64,000 nt of DNA, taken from NCBI GenBank assembly GCA_036365145.1, contig JAEOAD010002231.1:4319501-4383500 (forward strand), read 5' to 3'. Positions within the stretch are counted from its first letter, which is position 1, and the number at the start of each line of letters is the position of its first letter. This stretch comes from Orientallactaga sibirica. Lineage: Eukaryota; Chordata; Mammalia; Rodentia; Dipodidae. A program made the translations under genes and the position numbers. The notes below the pieces were generated by a model. The model was not told the DNA's origin, did not search any database, and saw nothing but the letters and a program-made list of their open reading frames with translations. Positions 1 to 10,259 of the stretch are shown here, piece after piece.

Positions 1-190
1 CTTGTTGGCTAGTTAGTCTAGCCCAAGTAGTGAACTCTAGTTTCAGTGAGAGACCCTCAAAATCAGGTGAGAGCCATTGAGGAAGACACCAAATGTCAGC
101 CTCTGGCTTAAACACACAGATGCACATATGTGGACTCACACAGATACAAACATACCTACATGCACACACACCAACAAAGACGGGAGGACA
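1..190 (+). repeat. B4-type rodent SINE, 3' part
   Basis: This is the distal half of a composite rodent SINE that I take to be B4: a GTGAGAGACCCTC block, then GAGGAAGACACCAAATGTCA, then a CA-rich tail. The 5' half lies before the window. Related copies are at 9,086 (plus), 29,988 (minus) and 50,178 (minus). The family name is from memory of the consensus, so the class is surer than the name. Confidence 0.6.
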
Positions 191-204
191 GCTGAGTCTT
201 AGTG

Positions 205-320
205 GTGTGTCTTTCTAGTCCTAGCTACTTGAGAGATTGAGGCAGGAAGACCAGTAAGACCGGGATTAGAGGCCAGCAGATCAGTGTCTCTAAAGGTATG
301 TTGGGGGGAGACAATGAGAT
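205..320 (+). repeat. Old diverged B1-like fragment
   Basis: A degraded 7SL-type order is visible (GTCCTAGCTACTTGAGAGATTGAGGCAGGAAGACC). It is far from the young B1 copies in the window and is probably an older B1 lineage. Confidence 0.45.
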
Positions 321-356
321 AATTAAGTTCTACATTCAAGCAATAAGAAAAACTCA

Positions 357-497
357 AGTCGGGCGTGGTAGCACACGTCTTTGATCCCAGCATTTTGGAG
401 GCAGAGGTAGGTGGATCACCATGAGTTTTGAGACCAGCTACAGAGTGAATCCTAGAGCAAGCAAGGGCTAGAGTGGGACCCTACCTCAAAAAAAATT
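357..497 (+). repeat. B1 SINE
   Basis: Reference description for B1 entries: a 7SL-derived pol III element of about 150 bp. It opens with GCCGGGCGTGGTGG, continues CCTTTAATCCCAGCACT, GGAGGCAGAGGTAGGAGGAT and GAATTCCAGGTCAGCCTG, and ends GAGACCCTACCTC plus an A-rich tail. This copy begins GTCGGGCGTGGTAGCACACG and is short and mutated in its middle. Confidence 0.88.
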
Positions 498-503
498 GTT
501 TAA

Positions 504-655
504 ACCGGGCAAGGTGGTGCACGCCTTTAATCCCAGCAACGATCCTCCACCTTTGGAGGCAGAAGTAGGAGGATCATTATGAGTTTGAGGCCAGCCTGAG
601 ATGACATAGTGAATTCCAGGTCAGCCTGAGATAGAGACCCTACCTCAAAAAACAA
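504..655 (+). repeat. B1 SINE with internal insertion
   Basis: A full-length B1 with about 15 extra bases (around AACGATCCTCCACCT) after TTAATCCCAGC. The extra piece resembles the reverse complement of the element's own GGTGGAGGATCGTT-like segment, so a local template switch is possible. Confidence 0.88.
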
Positions 656-915
656 TATTTACTATACATTTATAATTTTCTAATTGAGGCCATTTCTACT
701 AAATGGCCTCAATGTTTTTAATCTGATGGGATATCTAAAAACTGCAGTGCCATGCCATTTCCCAGATACAGGTGGGCCACACAATCATTATTTATAAAAC
801 ATTCGGCAAAACCAGCATTCCATAGAATAGCATAAATTATAAAAACCCTAATTGAGATAGACATGTTAATTTACAATGTTTTAATTAAATGCATCAAAAT
901 ATTTTCATGAGAAAA

Positions 916-964
916 GGTCTCTCGTGGTAACTCAGGCTAGCCTAGGAATCACTTTGAACTCAGG
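916..964 (-). repeat. Possible B1 remnant
   Basis: A short stretch (GGTCTCTCGTGGTAACTCAG, then GGCTAGCCTAGG) resembles the antisense middle of an old B1. It is too short to be certain. Confidence 0.3.
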
Positions 965-1029
965 TGGACATGCACATATTCTACCTTTATCTTAAAGTGG
1001 TAAGAACTGAATTATCATTCGTTATATAT

Positions 1030-1265
1030 ATTTTTTATTTTTATTTTTTAGAGATACAGAGGGAGAGAGAAAGAGACAGAATTGGCACACTAGGGCCTCA
1101 GCCACAGAAGTCCAACTCAAGATACTTGCACCACGTAATGGGTATGTGAGACCTTGTGCTTGCCTCACCTTTATGCATCTGACTAACGTGGGATCTGGAG
1201 AGTCAAACATAGGTCCTTAGACTTCTCAAGCAAGCACCTTAACCACAAAGGCATCTCTCTAGCCC
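1030..1265 (-). repeat. T-SINE, long subfamily
   Basis: The reverse complement gives the T-SINE order: tRNA-like head (antisense CATCTCTCTAGCCCC at the right end), body (CAGATGCAT...) and GA-rich tail region at the left. Between head and body it carries about 25 extra bases (around GTATGTGAGACCTTGTGCTT), shared with copies at 6,501 and 17,656. Confidence 0.82.
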
Positions 1266-1404
1266 CCTTTGTTATATTTTTACTGCCCTTCCCAATATTC
1301 AAACTGTTTGCCTTTAACTCAGTATTTCTTCTGATGTGGAGAAAAGATCCAAAGTGGTTGCAAAATGTTAAGACAGAATAAGAGTTTTGAAATAGTAAAT
1401 CTTT

Positions 1405-1550
1405 TTCCTTTGAGGAGGAGTCCCTCTTTTAGCCCTGACTTGCCTAAAAGTTGCTATGTAGACAAGGCTGGCCACCAACTTGTGGTGATCCTCCTGTGTC
1501 TGCTTCCTGAGTTACAGGATTACAGATGTGTGCCACAACAACCAGCTGAA
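1405..1550 (-). repeat. Old antisense B1
   Basis: Antisense B1 features: AAGGCTGGCCACCAACTTGT, GATCCTCCTGTGTCTGCTTC, GGATTACAGATGTGTGCCAC. It resembles general murid-type B1 more than the young local type, which indicates greater age. Confidence 0.7.
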
Positions 1551-1748
1551 CATTATAATTACATAGTGCTTTTAGTTTGTCTCTATGAATTTAGTATAGC
1601 AAATATTTACTTATCCAAATGTAATTTTTATCACAAACACATATTTTAATTTCTGAGATGAATGAGAATTTAATTTTAGAATTAATTTTTATAAACAGAG
1701 TCTCTGTGATCTCTACTTTCTCACATGTCACATCAAGAAAATAACCCT

Positions 1749-1890
1749 ACCTGGGAGGCAGAGGTAGGAGGATCGCCATGAGTTCGAGGCCACCCTGAGA
1801 CAACATAGTGAATTCCAGGTCAGCCTGAGCTAGAGTGAGACCCTACCTTGAAAAAAACAAACATACAATCAAACAAAAAAAGGAAGAAAG
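1749..1890 (+). repeat. B1 SINE, 5'-truncated
   Basis: Starts inside the element at GGGAGGCAGAGGTAGGAGGA and keeps the remainder, with an A-rich tail that is becoming GAAA repeats. Confidence 0.85.
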
Positions 1891-2052
1891 AAAGAAAGAG
1901 AAAATAACTCCTGATTACCCAACTCCAGATCACAAAAATGTATGGATTGCTGCTAGGTTTATTTTTATAGACATGTAACTACAAAATGAGCTGAGAAACT
2001 GCAGTAACATAACAAATCTAGTTAAAGGTAACACTGAGTAACTGAAAGAAGA

Positions 2053-2105
2053 ATGAGGCTGGAGCACAGGCCTTTAACCCCAGTACTTGAGAGGGGGAGA
2101 CAGAA
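2053..2105 (+). repeat. B1 fragment
   Basis: Only GGCCTTTAACCCCAGTACTT and a short flank survive. Confidence 0.4.
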
Positions 2106-2118
2106 AAGAGAGAGACTA

Positions 2119-2310
2119 AGCTGGGTGTGGTGCATGCCTTTAATCGCTGCACACAGGAGGCAGGGGTAAGAGGATCACCATGTGTTCTAGGCCACCTTGA
2201 AACTACTAGCTCATTAACTAGTTAATTCCAGGTCAGCCTGGACCAGAGTGAGACCCTACCTTGAAAAACCAAAATAAATAGATAATAAATAAATAAATAA
2301 ATAAATAAAA
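2119..2310 (+). repeat. B1 SINE with (AAAT)n tail
   Basis: A diverged full-length B1 with an inserted inverted-repeat-like piece (ACTAGCTCATTAACTAGT). Its tail has become (ATAA)n, which is unusual for B1 here, where tails usually drift to GAAA. Confidence 0.85.
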
Positions 2311-2682
2311 AGAATAGCAGCAAAGAAAGTATTATAAACTCAGCCTACAAATTCAGGAAAAATGTACTTCCATGAGTGTATTAAAATAATATTTGAATTC
2401 AAAATAAGGTTTAATTTCCTATAAGAAATTTCTGTAACAGCTTAGAATTACTTAGGAGTTATTACGAATTTACATGCCATACTGTATGATGTATTTAAGA
2501 TTGACGTGTGACCAACAGTTTGCCCAACATACAGAGCTATACATCTGTCATCATACCTAAAAATACATTTGTTAAAAGATACACTAGCTGTTTTGTTTGA
2601 AAACAGCTTCAAATTAACCAGTCAATGATTCATAGAACAAAACAAAATTTTTAGGACAAATCAATTGGAAGATATATGAATT
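2311..2682. other. AT-rich single-copy-looking DNA
   Basis: No repeat, exon-like open frame or structured element recognised. It is A/T rich with scattered stops in all frames. Confidence 0.5.
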
Positions 2683-3043
2683 TTTAAAATATTTATTTAT
2701 TTGCTGGGTGTAGTGGCACTCGGGAGGCAGGGGTAGGAGGATCGCCAAGATTTTGAGGCCACCCTGAGACTACATAGTGAATTCCAGGTCAGCCTGAGCT
2801 ATAGTGAGACCCTACCTCAGAAAACCAAAAAAAAAAAAAAAAAAATTATTTGTAAGCAGAGAGACAGATAAGAAGGAAGACAGAAAAATAGGCATGCCAG
2901 GGCCTCCAGCAGCTGCCAATGAACTCCAGATGCATACATGTGCCACCTTGTGCATCTGGCTTTACATCGGTATTGAGGAGTTAAACCGGGGTTGTTAGGC
3001 TTTGCAGCCAAGTGCCTAGACCACTGAGCCATCTCTCCAGGCC
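2683..3043 (-). repeat. T-SINE interrupted by a B1
   Basis: The reverse-strand T-SINE tail starts at 2,683 (TTTAAAATATTTATTTATTT), is interrupted by a B1 at 2,704-2,845, and resumes at 2,846 to the antisense head GAGCCATCTCTCCAGGCCC. The motif TTATTTG flanks the B1 on both sides and is a likely target-site duplication. Confidence 0.85.
2704..2845 (+). repeat. B1 SINE nested in a T-SINE
   Basis: Reads CTGGGTGTAGTGGCACTCGGG; about 20 bases of the usual CCTTTAATCCCAG region are missing. It lies inside the T-SINE of 2,683-3,043 and is therefore younger than it. Confidence 0.87.
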
Positions 3044-3168
3044 CAAATTACATGAATTTTGTCATAACTTGTGACAAGTCTTTGATTTTTATTGGAATAT
3101 GGAATATACAATTGTAAATCTGAAACTACACTGAAAATATCACCAACTACCTAAAAATTGAAGCTCTT

Positions 3169-3331
3169 ATTTTTTGTTTGTTTGTTTGGTTTTCCGAGGT
3201 AGGGTCTCACTCTAGCCCAGGCTGATCTGGAATTCACTATACAGTCTCAGGGTGGCCTTGAACTCATGACGATTCTCTTTCCTCAGCCTCCCAAGTGCTG
3301 GAATTAAAGGCATGTGCCACCACACCGGCTG
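3169..3331 (-). repeat. B1 SINE
   Basis: Antisense B1 from a (GTTT)n tail and GAGGTAGGGTCTCACTCTAG to GTGCCACCACACCGGCT. Confidence 0.92.
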
Positions 3332-3467
3332 AAGTTCTTCTTTTTAGCCCCTTTATCTTTTCCATTCTATAGTAAGCATTAGCTGATTTTAATGTCATCT
3401 TACAAAAATAGCAACACACGTCCACAAGTCAAAGCCAGTACCAAGTTGATTTGAAGACAATATATTA

Positions 3468-3675
3468 GGGCTGGAGAGATGGCTTCATGATTAAGGCACT
3501 TGCCTGCAAAGCCAAAGGACCTAGGTTTTATTCCCCAAAACCCATATAGCCAGATGTACAAGGTGGCACATGCGTCTGGAGTTTGCAGTAGCTGGAGGCC
3601 CTAGCATACCCATTCTCTCTTTCTCTATCTTCCTCTTTCATCTCTTTTTTCCCTCAAAATAAAATTTAAAAAAAG
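3468..3675 (+). repeat. T-SINE
   Basis: Reference description for T-SINE entries: a tRNA-derived head with an A box like TGGCTTAGYGGTTAAGG and a B box like GGTTCGATTCC, then a unique body (GTAAGCCAGATGCACAAGG, CATCTGGAGTTCGTTTGCAG, GGCCCTGGCGTGCCCATTCT), a (TC)n tract and an AAATAAATAAA tail. It resembles B2-type SINEs and is probably the dipodoid version. This copy has CTTCATGATTAAGG in the A box and a B box mutated to GGTTTTATTCC. Confidence 0.9.
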
Positions 3676-3949
3676 AAAAGAAATCAGACTAACAAAAAGG
3701 TCATAGAATATAACCCAAAGCACCAATATTTCCATGAAAAGACAAACATCAAAACAGTATTTCTTCTCTTGAACTCCCCTGTGTGACCTAGTGCAAAAAC
3801 CACAATGAAATGAACAAAGAGGAAGCATTCACTTTGTTTCAGTCTCCACCTATAAAAGCACTGGCTTCTACTCTAACCTGCCTACTTCTACCTTCCACAT
3901 ACACCAAGCACACTAGCTCCAAACTCATGGCATGGAAATGTTCTACACT

Positions 3950-4120
3950 GTCTTTTTTTGGTGGGGGTGGGGTGGGGGTAAGATTCAAGGTAGGGTCTTC
4001 CTCTAGCCCAGGCTGATCTGGAAGTCACTTTGTAGTTTCAGGGTGACCTCGAACTTATTGCAATCCTCCTACCTCTGCCTCTCAAGTGCTAGGATTAAAG
4101 GTGTGCACCATCATGCCTGG
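3950..4120 (-). repeat. B1 SINE
   Basis: Antisense B1. Its tail side carries an unusual G-rich patch (3,959-3,978) where T/GTTT repeats are normally found. Confidence 0.88.
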
Positions 4121-4168
4121 CCTACTGTCTTCTATACCCACACTTTATAAAGATTATAAAATATTCTG

Positions 4169-4362
4169 AGCGCTACGGAGATAGCTCACTGGTTAAATGC
4201 ACTTTCTTGCAAGACCTGTTGGCCTGAGTTTAATTCCCCAGTTCTCATGTAAAACTACTACATGCACAAAGTGGCCTATGAATTTGTAGCACTGAGAGTC
4301 CCCAGCATGCAAATACTATCTGGCTGTGTGTCTCAAATAAATATGTAAAAATATTTTTAAAA
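4169..4362 (+). repeat. T-SINE, older type
   Basis: Reads CTCACTGGTTAAATGCACTT, then CCTGTTGGCCTGAGTTTAAT. The CTGNNGGCCTG anticodon-region signature also occurs at 16,873, 18,458 and 28,112 and marks an older group. Confidence 0.78.
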
Positions 4363-4530
4363 AGCCGGGCGTGGTGGTGCATGCGTTTGATCCCAGCATT
4401 CAGAGGCACAGATAGGAGGATCGCTGTGCATTCAATGCCACCCTGAGAATACAGTGTGAATTCCAGGTCAGCCTGGGCTAGAGTGAGACCCTATCTCGAA
4501 AAAATCGAAAAAACAAAACAAAACAAAAAT
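4363..4530 (+). repeat. B1 SINE
   Basis: Full length, young-looking, with an (AAAAC)n tail. It directly abuts the preceding T-SINE tail. Confidence 0.92.
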
Positions 4531-4538
4531 TCTAAGGA

Positions 4539-4753
4539 GGCTGGAGAGATAGCTTAGTGGTTAAGAGCTTGCCCATGAAGCCTAAAAACCCCAGTTCAAG
4601 GCTCGATTCCCTAGGACCCACGTAAGCCAGACGCACAAGGTGGCGCATGCATCTGGAGTCCATTTGCAATGGCTGGAGGCCCTGGTGAGCCCATTCTCCC
4701 TCTTTCACTCTCTGTCATTCTCAAATAAATAAATAAAAATAAACAAAAATTTA
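4539..4753 (+). repeat. T-SINE, B-box-insertion subfamily
   Basis: Has the 7-base variant GTTCAAGGCTCGATTCC in place of GGTTCGATTCC, with the linked head GCTTGCCCATGAAGCC. Same subfamily as 22,241, 28,680, 34,785, 45,716 and (minus) 49,950. Confidence 0.88.
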
Positions 4754-4932
4754 AGCTGGGTGTGGTGGCACACACCTTTAATCCCAGCATTCAAGAGGCA
4801 AAGGAGGATCACCATGAGTTCGAGGCCAGCCTGAGACTACATAGTGAATTCCAGGTCAGCCTGGGCCAGAGTGAGACCCTACCTCAAAAAACCAAAAAAA
4901 TAAAAAATAAAAAATAAAAAATAAAAATAAGA
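4754..4932 (+). repeat. B1 SINE
   Basis: Full-length copy whose tail is (AAAAAT)n. Confidence 0.92.
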
Positions 4933-4943
4933 GAAAATTCTAA

Positions 4944-5140
4944 GGGCTGGAGAGATGGCTCAAGCAGTTAAGGCATTTGCCTGCAAAGCCTAACAACCCA
5001 AGTTTGATTCTCCAGTATACACATAAAGTATACACAGATGCACAAGACAGTGCATATATGTGGAGTTTGATTGCAGCTAGAGGCCCTGGTACACTCATAT
5101 TCTCATTATCTCTCCGCCCCTCCTCTTTTTCTCTCTATTG
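4944..5140 (+). repeat. T-SINE
   Basis: The head is intact; the 3' tail is replaced by the start of the next B1. Confidence 0.88.
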
Positions 5141-5240
5141 GGCACACCACTTTAATCCCAGCACTCGGCCTGAGACTACATAGTGAATTCCAGGTCAGTC
5201 AGGGCTAGAGTGAGACCCTAACACATAAAAACAAAACAAC
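5141..5240 (+). repeat. B1 SINE, internally deleted
   Basis: Jumps from CCCAGCACTCGG directly to CCTGAGACTACATAGTG, losing about 45 bases around the GGAGGCAGAGG segment. Confidence 0.85.
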
Positions 5241-5463
5241 GGGCTGGGAAAATTGCTTAGTAGTTAAGGCATTTGCTTGCAAAGCCAAAGAACCTTGGTT
5301 TACTTCCCCAGGACCCATGTAAGCCATATGCACAAGAGGGCGCAAGCATCTGGAGTTCATTGCAATGGCTGGAGGCCCTGGTGTGCCCATTCTCTCTTTC
5401 TCTCTATCTGCTTCTTCCTCTCTCTCTCTCAAATAAATAAATAAAATATTTAATTAAAAAAAA
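5241..5463 (+). repeat. T-SINE
   Basis: Complete copy with a mutated A box (TTGCTTAGTAGTTAAGG) and an AAATAAATAAA tail. Confidence 0.9.
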
Positions 5464-5475
5464 AACTCTAAAGCT

Positions 5476-5682
5476 AGGGGTGGAGAGATGGTGCAATGGT
5501 TAAAGGAGCTTGCTTGCAAAGCTTGATGCCCTGGGTTTGATTACTTAGTACCCAAGTAAAGCCAAATGCACAAAGTGGCACATGCGTCTGGGTTTGTGTG
5601 CGTTGGCAAGAGACCCTGTCATACCCATTCCCACTCCCCTCTTCCTGCTTGAAAATAAATAAATAAAAATATTTTTAAAAGA
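5476..5682 (+). repeat. T-SINE, older type
   Basis: Reads AAAGGAGCTTGCTTGCAAAG and GTAAAGCCAAATGCACAAAG. The GTAAAGCCA spelling marks the older group. Confidence 0.85.
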
Positions 5683-5696
5683 CACAAAAAAATTCT

Positions 5697-5836
5697 TGGC
5701 TTTACACGATGGTGTATACCTTTAATCTCAGCACTCACGAGGCTGAGGAGGAGGATTTCCATGTGCGCAAGGCCAGCCTGAGAATACATATTGAATTCCA
5801 CATTGGCCTGGGCTAAAGCGAGACCCTACCTCGGAA

Positions 5837-5867
<31 letters not shown>

Positions 5868-5873
5868 CAAACC
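5697..5873 (+). repeat. B1 SINE
   Basis: Diverged copy (TACACGATGGTGTATACC) with an (AAAAC)n tail. Confidence 0.87.
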
Positions 5874-6359
5874 AACGTTCTGGAACAAAGTTTGAGGAGA
5901 GAATGAATAGGAAATGATGTTTGGGCTCTAATTGAGAAAGTTACTCCAACCACAGATAGCGATATCTATTCAAACTGACTGACTGACAGAACGTTCAAAA
6001 TTCAATACTGCTGTGCAAATGAGGGTTGAGTTAGGATCTCAGAGCTGGCATTCCACTAAAAATTCTATACCTCATCATAGCCAAAAGGCTAAGAGGTGGT
6101 CAGTGAAAATTCTAAATAACCTCTTTCCCATGTTTAAATGCTCGCTCTGGGATAAGATGCAGAATGAGGACAGAAATGAAAACTGTTCACACCCGTGCAG
6201 CTCTGTGAGGGTGCTGCACACGGCCCCACTGAAGCAACTCTGGGAGTGCAGCACTCCTCAGCTTTCTGAATGAAGTCTTTCCTTAGAGCTCACCTGGCAT
6301 TTCCAACTCTGAAAGGCTGCCACAGGGCTTCTAACCTTACACATTTAAAACTACCTCCT
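5874..6359. other. Unassigned single-copy-looking DNA
   Basis: No repeat recognised. An 86-codon frame is open on the plus strand (6,013-6,273), but it has no recognisable family, no clear splice context and an ordinary length for chance, so I do not call it a gene. Confidence 0.4.
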
Positions 6360-6500
6360 AGCTGGGTGTCGTGGTGCACATGGTGACACATGCCTTTAAT
6401 CCAAGCACTGGTGAGGATAGCTGAGTTCAAGACCAGCTTGAGACTAATTTCAGGTCAGTCTGGGCTAGAGCAAGATCCTACCTCAAAAATAAAAATAAAT
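6360..6500 (+). repeat. B1 SINE
   Basis: Contains a local duplication near its 5' end (GGTGCACATGGTGACACATG). Confidence 0.87.
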
Positions 6501-6802
6501 AGGGCTGGAGAGATGGCTTAGCGGTTAAGGCGCCTGCCTGCTAAGCCTAGAACGCTGTTTCCAATCTCCAGGTCCCATGTTTAGCCAGATGCAGTGAAGC
6601 AAGGTCGCAATGCCACACTTGCCCACAAGAGGGCGCATGCATCTGGGTTTCGTTCACAGCAGCTGAGAGACTGCTGGCGTGCCCATCTCTATCTGTCTCC
6701 CCCCCCCCTCTCTCTCTCTCTCTCTGTCTGTCTCTGTGTCTCTCCAAAAATAAATAAAATAATAAAAAAAATTTAAAAAATAAAAATAAATAAATAAATA
6801 AA
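6501..6802 (+). repeat. T-SINE, long subfamily
   Basis: The head reads GGCGCCTGCCTGCTAAGCC and the B-box region GTTTCCAATCTCCAGGTCCC. About 25 additional bases (around GAAGCAAGGTCGCAATGCCA) precede the CAAGAGGGCGCATGCATCTG body. Its C8/(TC)n tract and long AAAT-rich tail follow. Confidence 0.88.
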
Positions 6803-7310
6803 GTAAAAAAGTACCTCCTTGGTAATTTAAATTTTAAATAGTTGAACTGTGCACAAACTAGGGATTTTCATAAACATGGGTCAAATTTGAATGTTTAAAA
6901 TGGTCTTTTATTAGTTTTCTAATACATGTATGTTAGGAACTCACATGTAATCATAGATATTGGAAAGACACTGAAATAATCCATTCTTTTCTACCTAAAT
7001 GCTACTCAGTTAAAGAAAATTAAATTATATGAAAAAGTTTGAAGGCATCTTTTATGAAAGCATCACATCCTGTATCGCTATGCCAGGCAATCTTTCATGA
7101 TACACTCTGGACACACATTCTCAAAACGAGGTGCAAACTGTTTATTGAGCCCATAGCTGAATACTGTTAAGTGCTGGGGCAGGCGGGGGAACACCTCCAC
7201 AATTAGGATTGGGTACAGTGCTCTCAGAACTTCCACAGAACTTAAAGGTAGAGCTGTAGGTACACTCACGGCACTATGAAGTGTCATCACCCTCACATAA
7301 ATACGAACCC
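6803..7310. other. Unassigned single-copy-looking DNA
   Basis: AT-rich; no repeat or gene signature recognised. Confidence 0.45.
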
Positions 7311-7471
7311 AGCCGGGTGTGGTGGCACACGCCTTTAATCCCAGCACTCTGGAGGCAGAGGTAGGAGGATCACCATGAGTTCGAGGCCACCCTGAGACTA
7401 CATAGTGAATTCCAGGTCAGCCTGAGCTAGAGACACTACCTTGAAAGAACAAAACAAACAAACAAAAAACT
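7311..7471 (+). repeat. B1 SINE
   Basis: Near-consensus copy with a CAAACAAACAAA tail. Confidence 0.93.
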
Positions 7472-7479
7472 CAAGGTGG

Positions 7480-7668
7480 GACTGGAGAGAGGGCTGCTTA
7501 GCAGTTAAGGCACTTGTCTGTGAAGCCTAAGGACCGAGGTTCAATTCCCCAGTATCCACATAAGATGGATGCAGAAGATTGCACATGTGTCTGGAGTTCA
7601 TTTGCAGCAGCTAAAGGCCCTGATGTGCCCATTCTCTCTCTCTCAAATAAATAAAATATTGAAAAAAA
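7480..7668 (+). repeat. T-SINE
   Basis: A box GGGCTGCTTAGCAGTTAAGG has a short insertion; the B box GGTTCAATTCC is good. Confidence 0.9.
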
Positions 7669-7778
7669 GTTCAAGTTCAACACCTACAAGTAGCATAATC
7701 ATACTGTTTTAGTAGCTGTGTTTTGTGATTAAATGTAATCTCACAGTATATTCTACTTCAATCTGAAAGGCATCCCCA

Positions 7779-7951
7779 GCCAGGCATGGTGGCACACGCC
7801 TGTAATCCCAGCATTCAGGAGGCAGAGGTAGGAGGATGGCCCTGAGTTTGAGACCAGCCTGAGACTACAGAGTGAGTTCCAAGTCAGCCTGGGCTAGAAA
7901 GAGACCCTACTTCACAAAAACAAACAAACAAACAACAACAAAAAAAAAACT
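7779..7951 (+). repeat. B1 SINE
   Basis: Reads GCCAGGCATGGTGGCACACG with CCTGTAATCCCAG, a slightly older spelling. Confidence 0.92.
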
Positions 7952-8014
7952 GAAAGGCAGCCTCAGTAATCTGTACATCAATCAGCAAAGTTGACAATAA
8001 AAAGATGAGGCAGA

Positions 8015-8211
8015 GTTGGGCATGGTGGGGCACGCCTTTAGTCCCAGCATTCAGAAGGCAGAGGTAGGAGGATCTCTATGAGTTTGAGGCCACCCTGAGA
8101 TTACATAGTGAATTCCAGGTCAGCCTAGGCTAGAGAGAGAGCCTACCTCTAACAAACAAATTAAAAAAAAAAGAAAGAAAACTCAAAACAAACAAACAAA
8201 CAAACAAACAA
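8015..8211 (+). repeat. B1 SINE
   Basis: Full length; the long tail includes (CAAA)n at 8,189-8,210. Confidence 0.92.
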
Positions 8212-8365
8212 AATGCCCAGACACACAAAAGATGAGAGAGAAGTCTTCACTGTGAGGATGGTAAACTGAACTCTCTATCATATGACTCATGAAAACTGCA
8301 TGGCTCAAACATTCTGAAACTTCTCATGGCTCAGGGCAGATAAAGCCTCATGGGAGAACAATAAT

Positions 8366-8511
8366 TTTTTGTTTTGTTTTGTTTTTTTGAGGTATGGTCT
8401 CACTCTAGCTGAGGCTGACCTGGAATTCACTCTATATTCTGGAACTCATGGCAATCCTCCTACCTCTGCCTCCTGAGTGCTGGGATTAAAGGTGTGTGCC
8501 ACCACACCCAG
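8366..8511 (-). repeat. B1 SINE
   Basis: Antisense copy with a TTTTG-repeat tail; short deletion between TTCACTCTATATTCTGG and AACTCATGG. Confidence 0.9.
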
Positions 8512-8576
8512 AGAAAAATAATTTTATCCTTTGGTTGCCCACAAAGTTATTTTAGGATTAATCAAGGTAACCAGCT

Positions 8577-8735
8577 CAGACCATGTGGTGGTGCACGCCT
8601 TTCATCCCAACACCTGAGAGCCAGAGGCAGGAGGATCGCTGTGAGTTTGAGGCCACCCTGAGACGACAGATCGAGTTCCAGGTCAGCCTGGATTAGAGTG
8701 AGACCCTACCTTGGAAACAATAACACCAACAAAAT
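8577..8735 (+). repeat. B1 SINE
   Basis: Reads CCATGTGGTGGTGCACGCCT; otherwise near consensus. Confidence 0.9.
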
Positions 8736-8740
8736 CAGCC

Positions 8741-9085
8741 AAGGACTGATCAAGGTAGAGCTAACTGGTCCTTACTGTTACCTTGTTCTTTACCTCTTTT
8801 AATGCTGGCACAGAACACTGCTGCTTGAAGGTGGGCATTAGTGACTTATCTAGGATCAAGGCGCATTAAATCCTTTCTTCCACTCACTGAGTAGTCATAA
8901 GGGAGGCTTGGTGTTTCTGCCCAGTGACTGCAGTAAATTAAATGGGTTCCTCTAAGCATTAAGTATGTGAAAGGCAAATGGGGCAATTCTGGTCCCTAAA
9001 TAGTCCCTCTACACCTCTGCCTGCATGGGACTCTCTCCAGCAATCTCTTCCAAGGCTGGATTAAAATTTCACCTCCAAGCACAAG
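8741..9085. other. Unassigned single-copy-looking DNA
   Basis: No repeat or gene signature recognised in this 345-base stretch. Confidence 0.45.
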
Positions 9086-9412
9086 GGAGACTCTGTGGAT
9101 ATAGCACCTTCTGTGCCAGCATGAGGGGACCCGAGTTCAGAGCCGCAGGCTCCACATAAATGCTGGGCAAGCTTGGTGGCCTGCCTGTAATCCCAGTGCT
9201 CAGGAGGTAGAGAAAGCTGGATCCCTAGGACAAGCAGGCTAGCTACACTAGTTGAATTGGTGAGCTGCGGATACAAGTGAGAATTCTTGCCTCAGTAAAT
9301 AAGGTAGAGTGGTGGAGAAGACTCTTGACATCATTCTGACCTCCACAAACGCACACACGTGCACTCACACACATGTGAACATGCATACACACCACACACA
9401 TACATATGCTCC
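9086..9412 (+). repeat. B4-type SINE with CA-rich tail
   Basis: Order seen: tRNA-like B-box region GAGGGGACCCGAGTTCAGAG, B1-like CCTGTAATCCCAGTGCTCAG, ATTGGTGAGCTGCGG, TGACCTCCACAAACGCACAC, then an ACAC tail. This fused tRNA/7SL order is why I place it in B4. Confidence 0.7.
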
Positions 9413-9649
9413 TCCATGTACAGCCTTTCCACCCAGCTCCAGGGACTGCGCCCTTCTCCGAGACTCTTGTTTAGGTTTGTGTTTGGTGGCACCCTCACTG
9501 CAGTGACATCCTGCCCTGAGTGTTCTTGTCATTGCTTCTAGTCAGTGTTCCTCGGCCTCTCACCCTGCTTATCCCTTAAATGCAGGGGGCTCAAGGTTCT
9601 GTCTTAGCCCTCTTCTCTTAGACTTCATCTATTCATAATCAAAACAGTT

Positions 9650-10187
9650 AACTATGTGCAAGGTAGTGTTCTGGGTTTGAAAAATGAGAGGGTGACTAAG
9701 ATAGGCCAATTTCCTACATTAGTTAAGATTTTGTAGACTAAGAAACACCACAATTTCAGGATAATAAATTCAATTATAAATAAATTAAGGAGAAAAAATA
9801 CTATGAAGAAATAAATCTGAGTGAGGGGGTGAGGGAGGCTAAACTAGGATTATTTAGAAATAATAGTGAGGGAAACACTCTCTGAACCACTGATATTTAT
9901 CTGAACCAAATGAAAAAGCCAAGGATGATAGCTGGGGAAGATGTCACACTGAAGGGGTAATAGAAAGTCCACTCGTACTGGTGGCTCAATTAGCATGGAA
10001 TACTTGAGGAATAAAGAAACCAAGACTGCTCAGTTCCCGGTGAACAAGGGAAGGAATAATTTTAAGATGTGACTAGAGATACATAAAGGCCAGGCAGGGC
10101 TAAGTTGTTGAGATCATTAAATCAAATGGGAGGCTACCACACAGAAAAAGTTGTGACTCATATGATCTGATTTCCCCCTCACTGGAG
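9650..10187 (+). repeat. Ancient repeat, probably LINE2-like
   Basis: Matches in order a very old mammalian interspersed repeat as I remember it: CTATGTGCAAGGTAGTGTTC, then a ...ACTATGAAGAAATAAA segment, GTGAGGGAAACACTCTCTGA, a GGAATACTTGAGGAATA segment, AAAGGCCAGGCAGGGCTAAG and ACTCATATGATCTGATTT. Divergence is high. The LINE2 name is uncertain; the ancient-repeat call is firmer. Confidence 0.55.
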
Positions 10188-10258
10188 ATCCTGCCCAGGT
10201 CCTTATAAATGCTAGTCAAGCACTCTACCATTTAGATCCACTCTCATCCCTGCTCTGG
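10188..10258 (-). repeat. ID-like SINE, antisense
   Basis: Reads CCTGCCCAGGTCCTTATAAATG, then GTCAAGCACTCTACCATTTA, the reverse complement of the tRNA-Ala/BC1-derived ID element. Confidence 0.65.
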
Positions 10259-10259
10259 A

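Noticed and set aside
3959..3978. G-quadruplex at the G-rich patch of a B1 tail
   Set aside because: Only three runs of four or five G plus one GG are present, so the four-run rule is not met.
9309..9541. His/Thr-rich frames
   Set aside because: They translate the CA-rich tail of a B4-type SINE.
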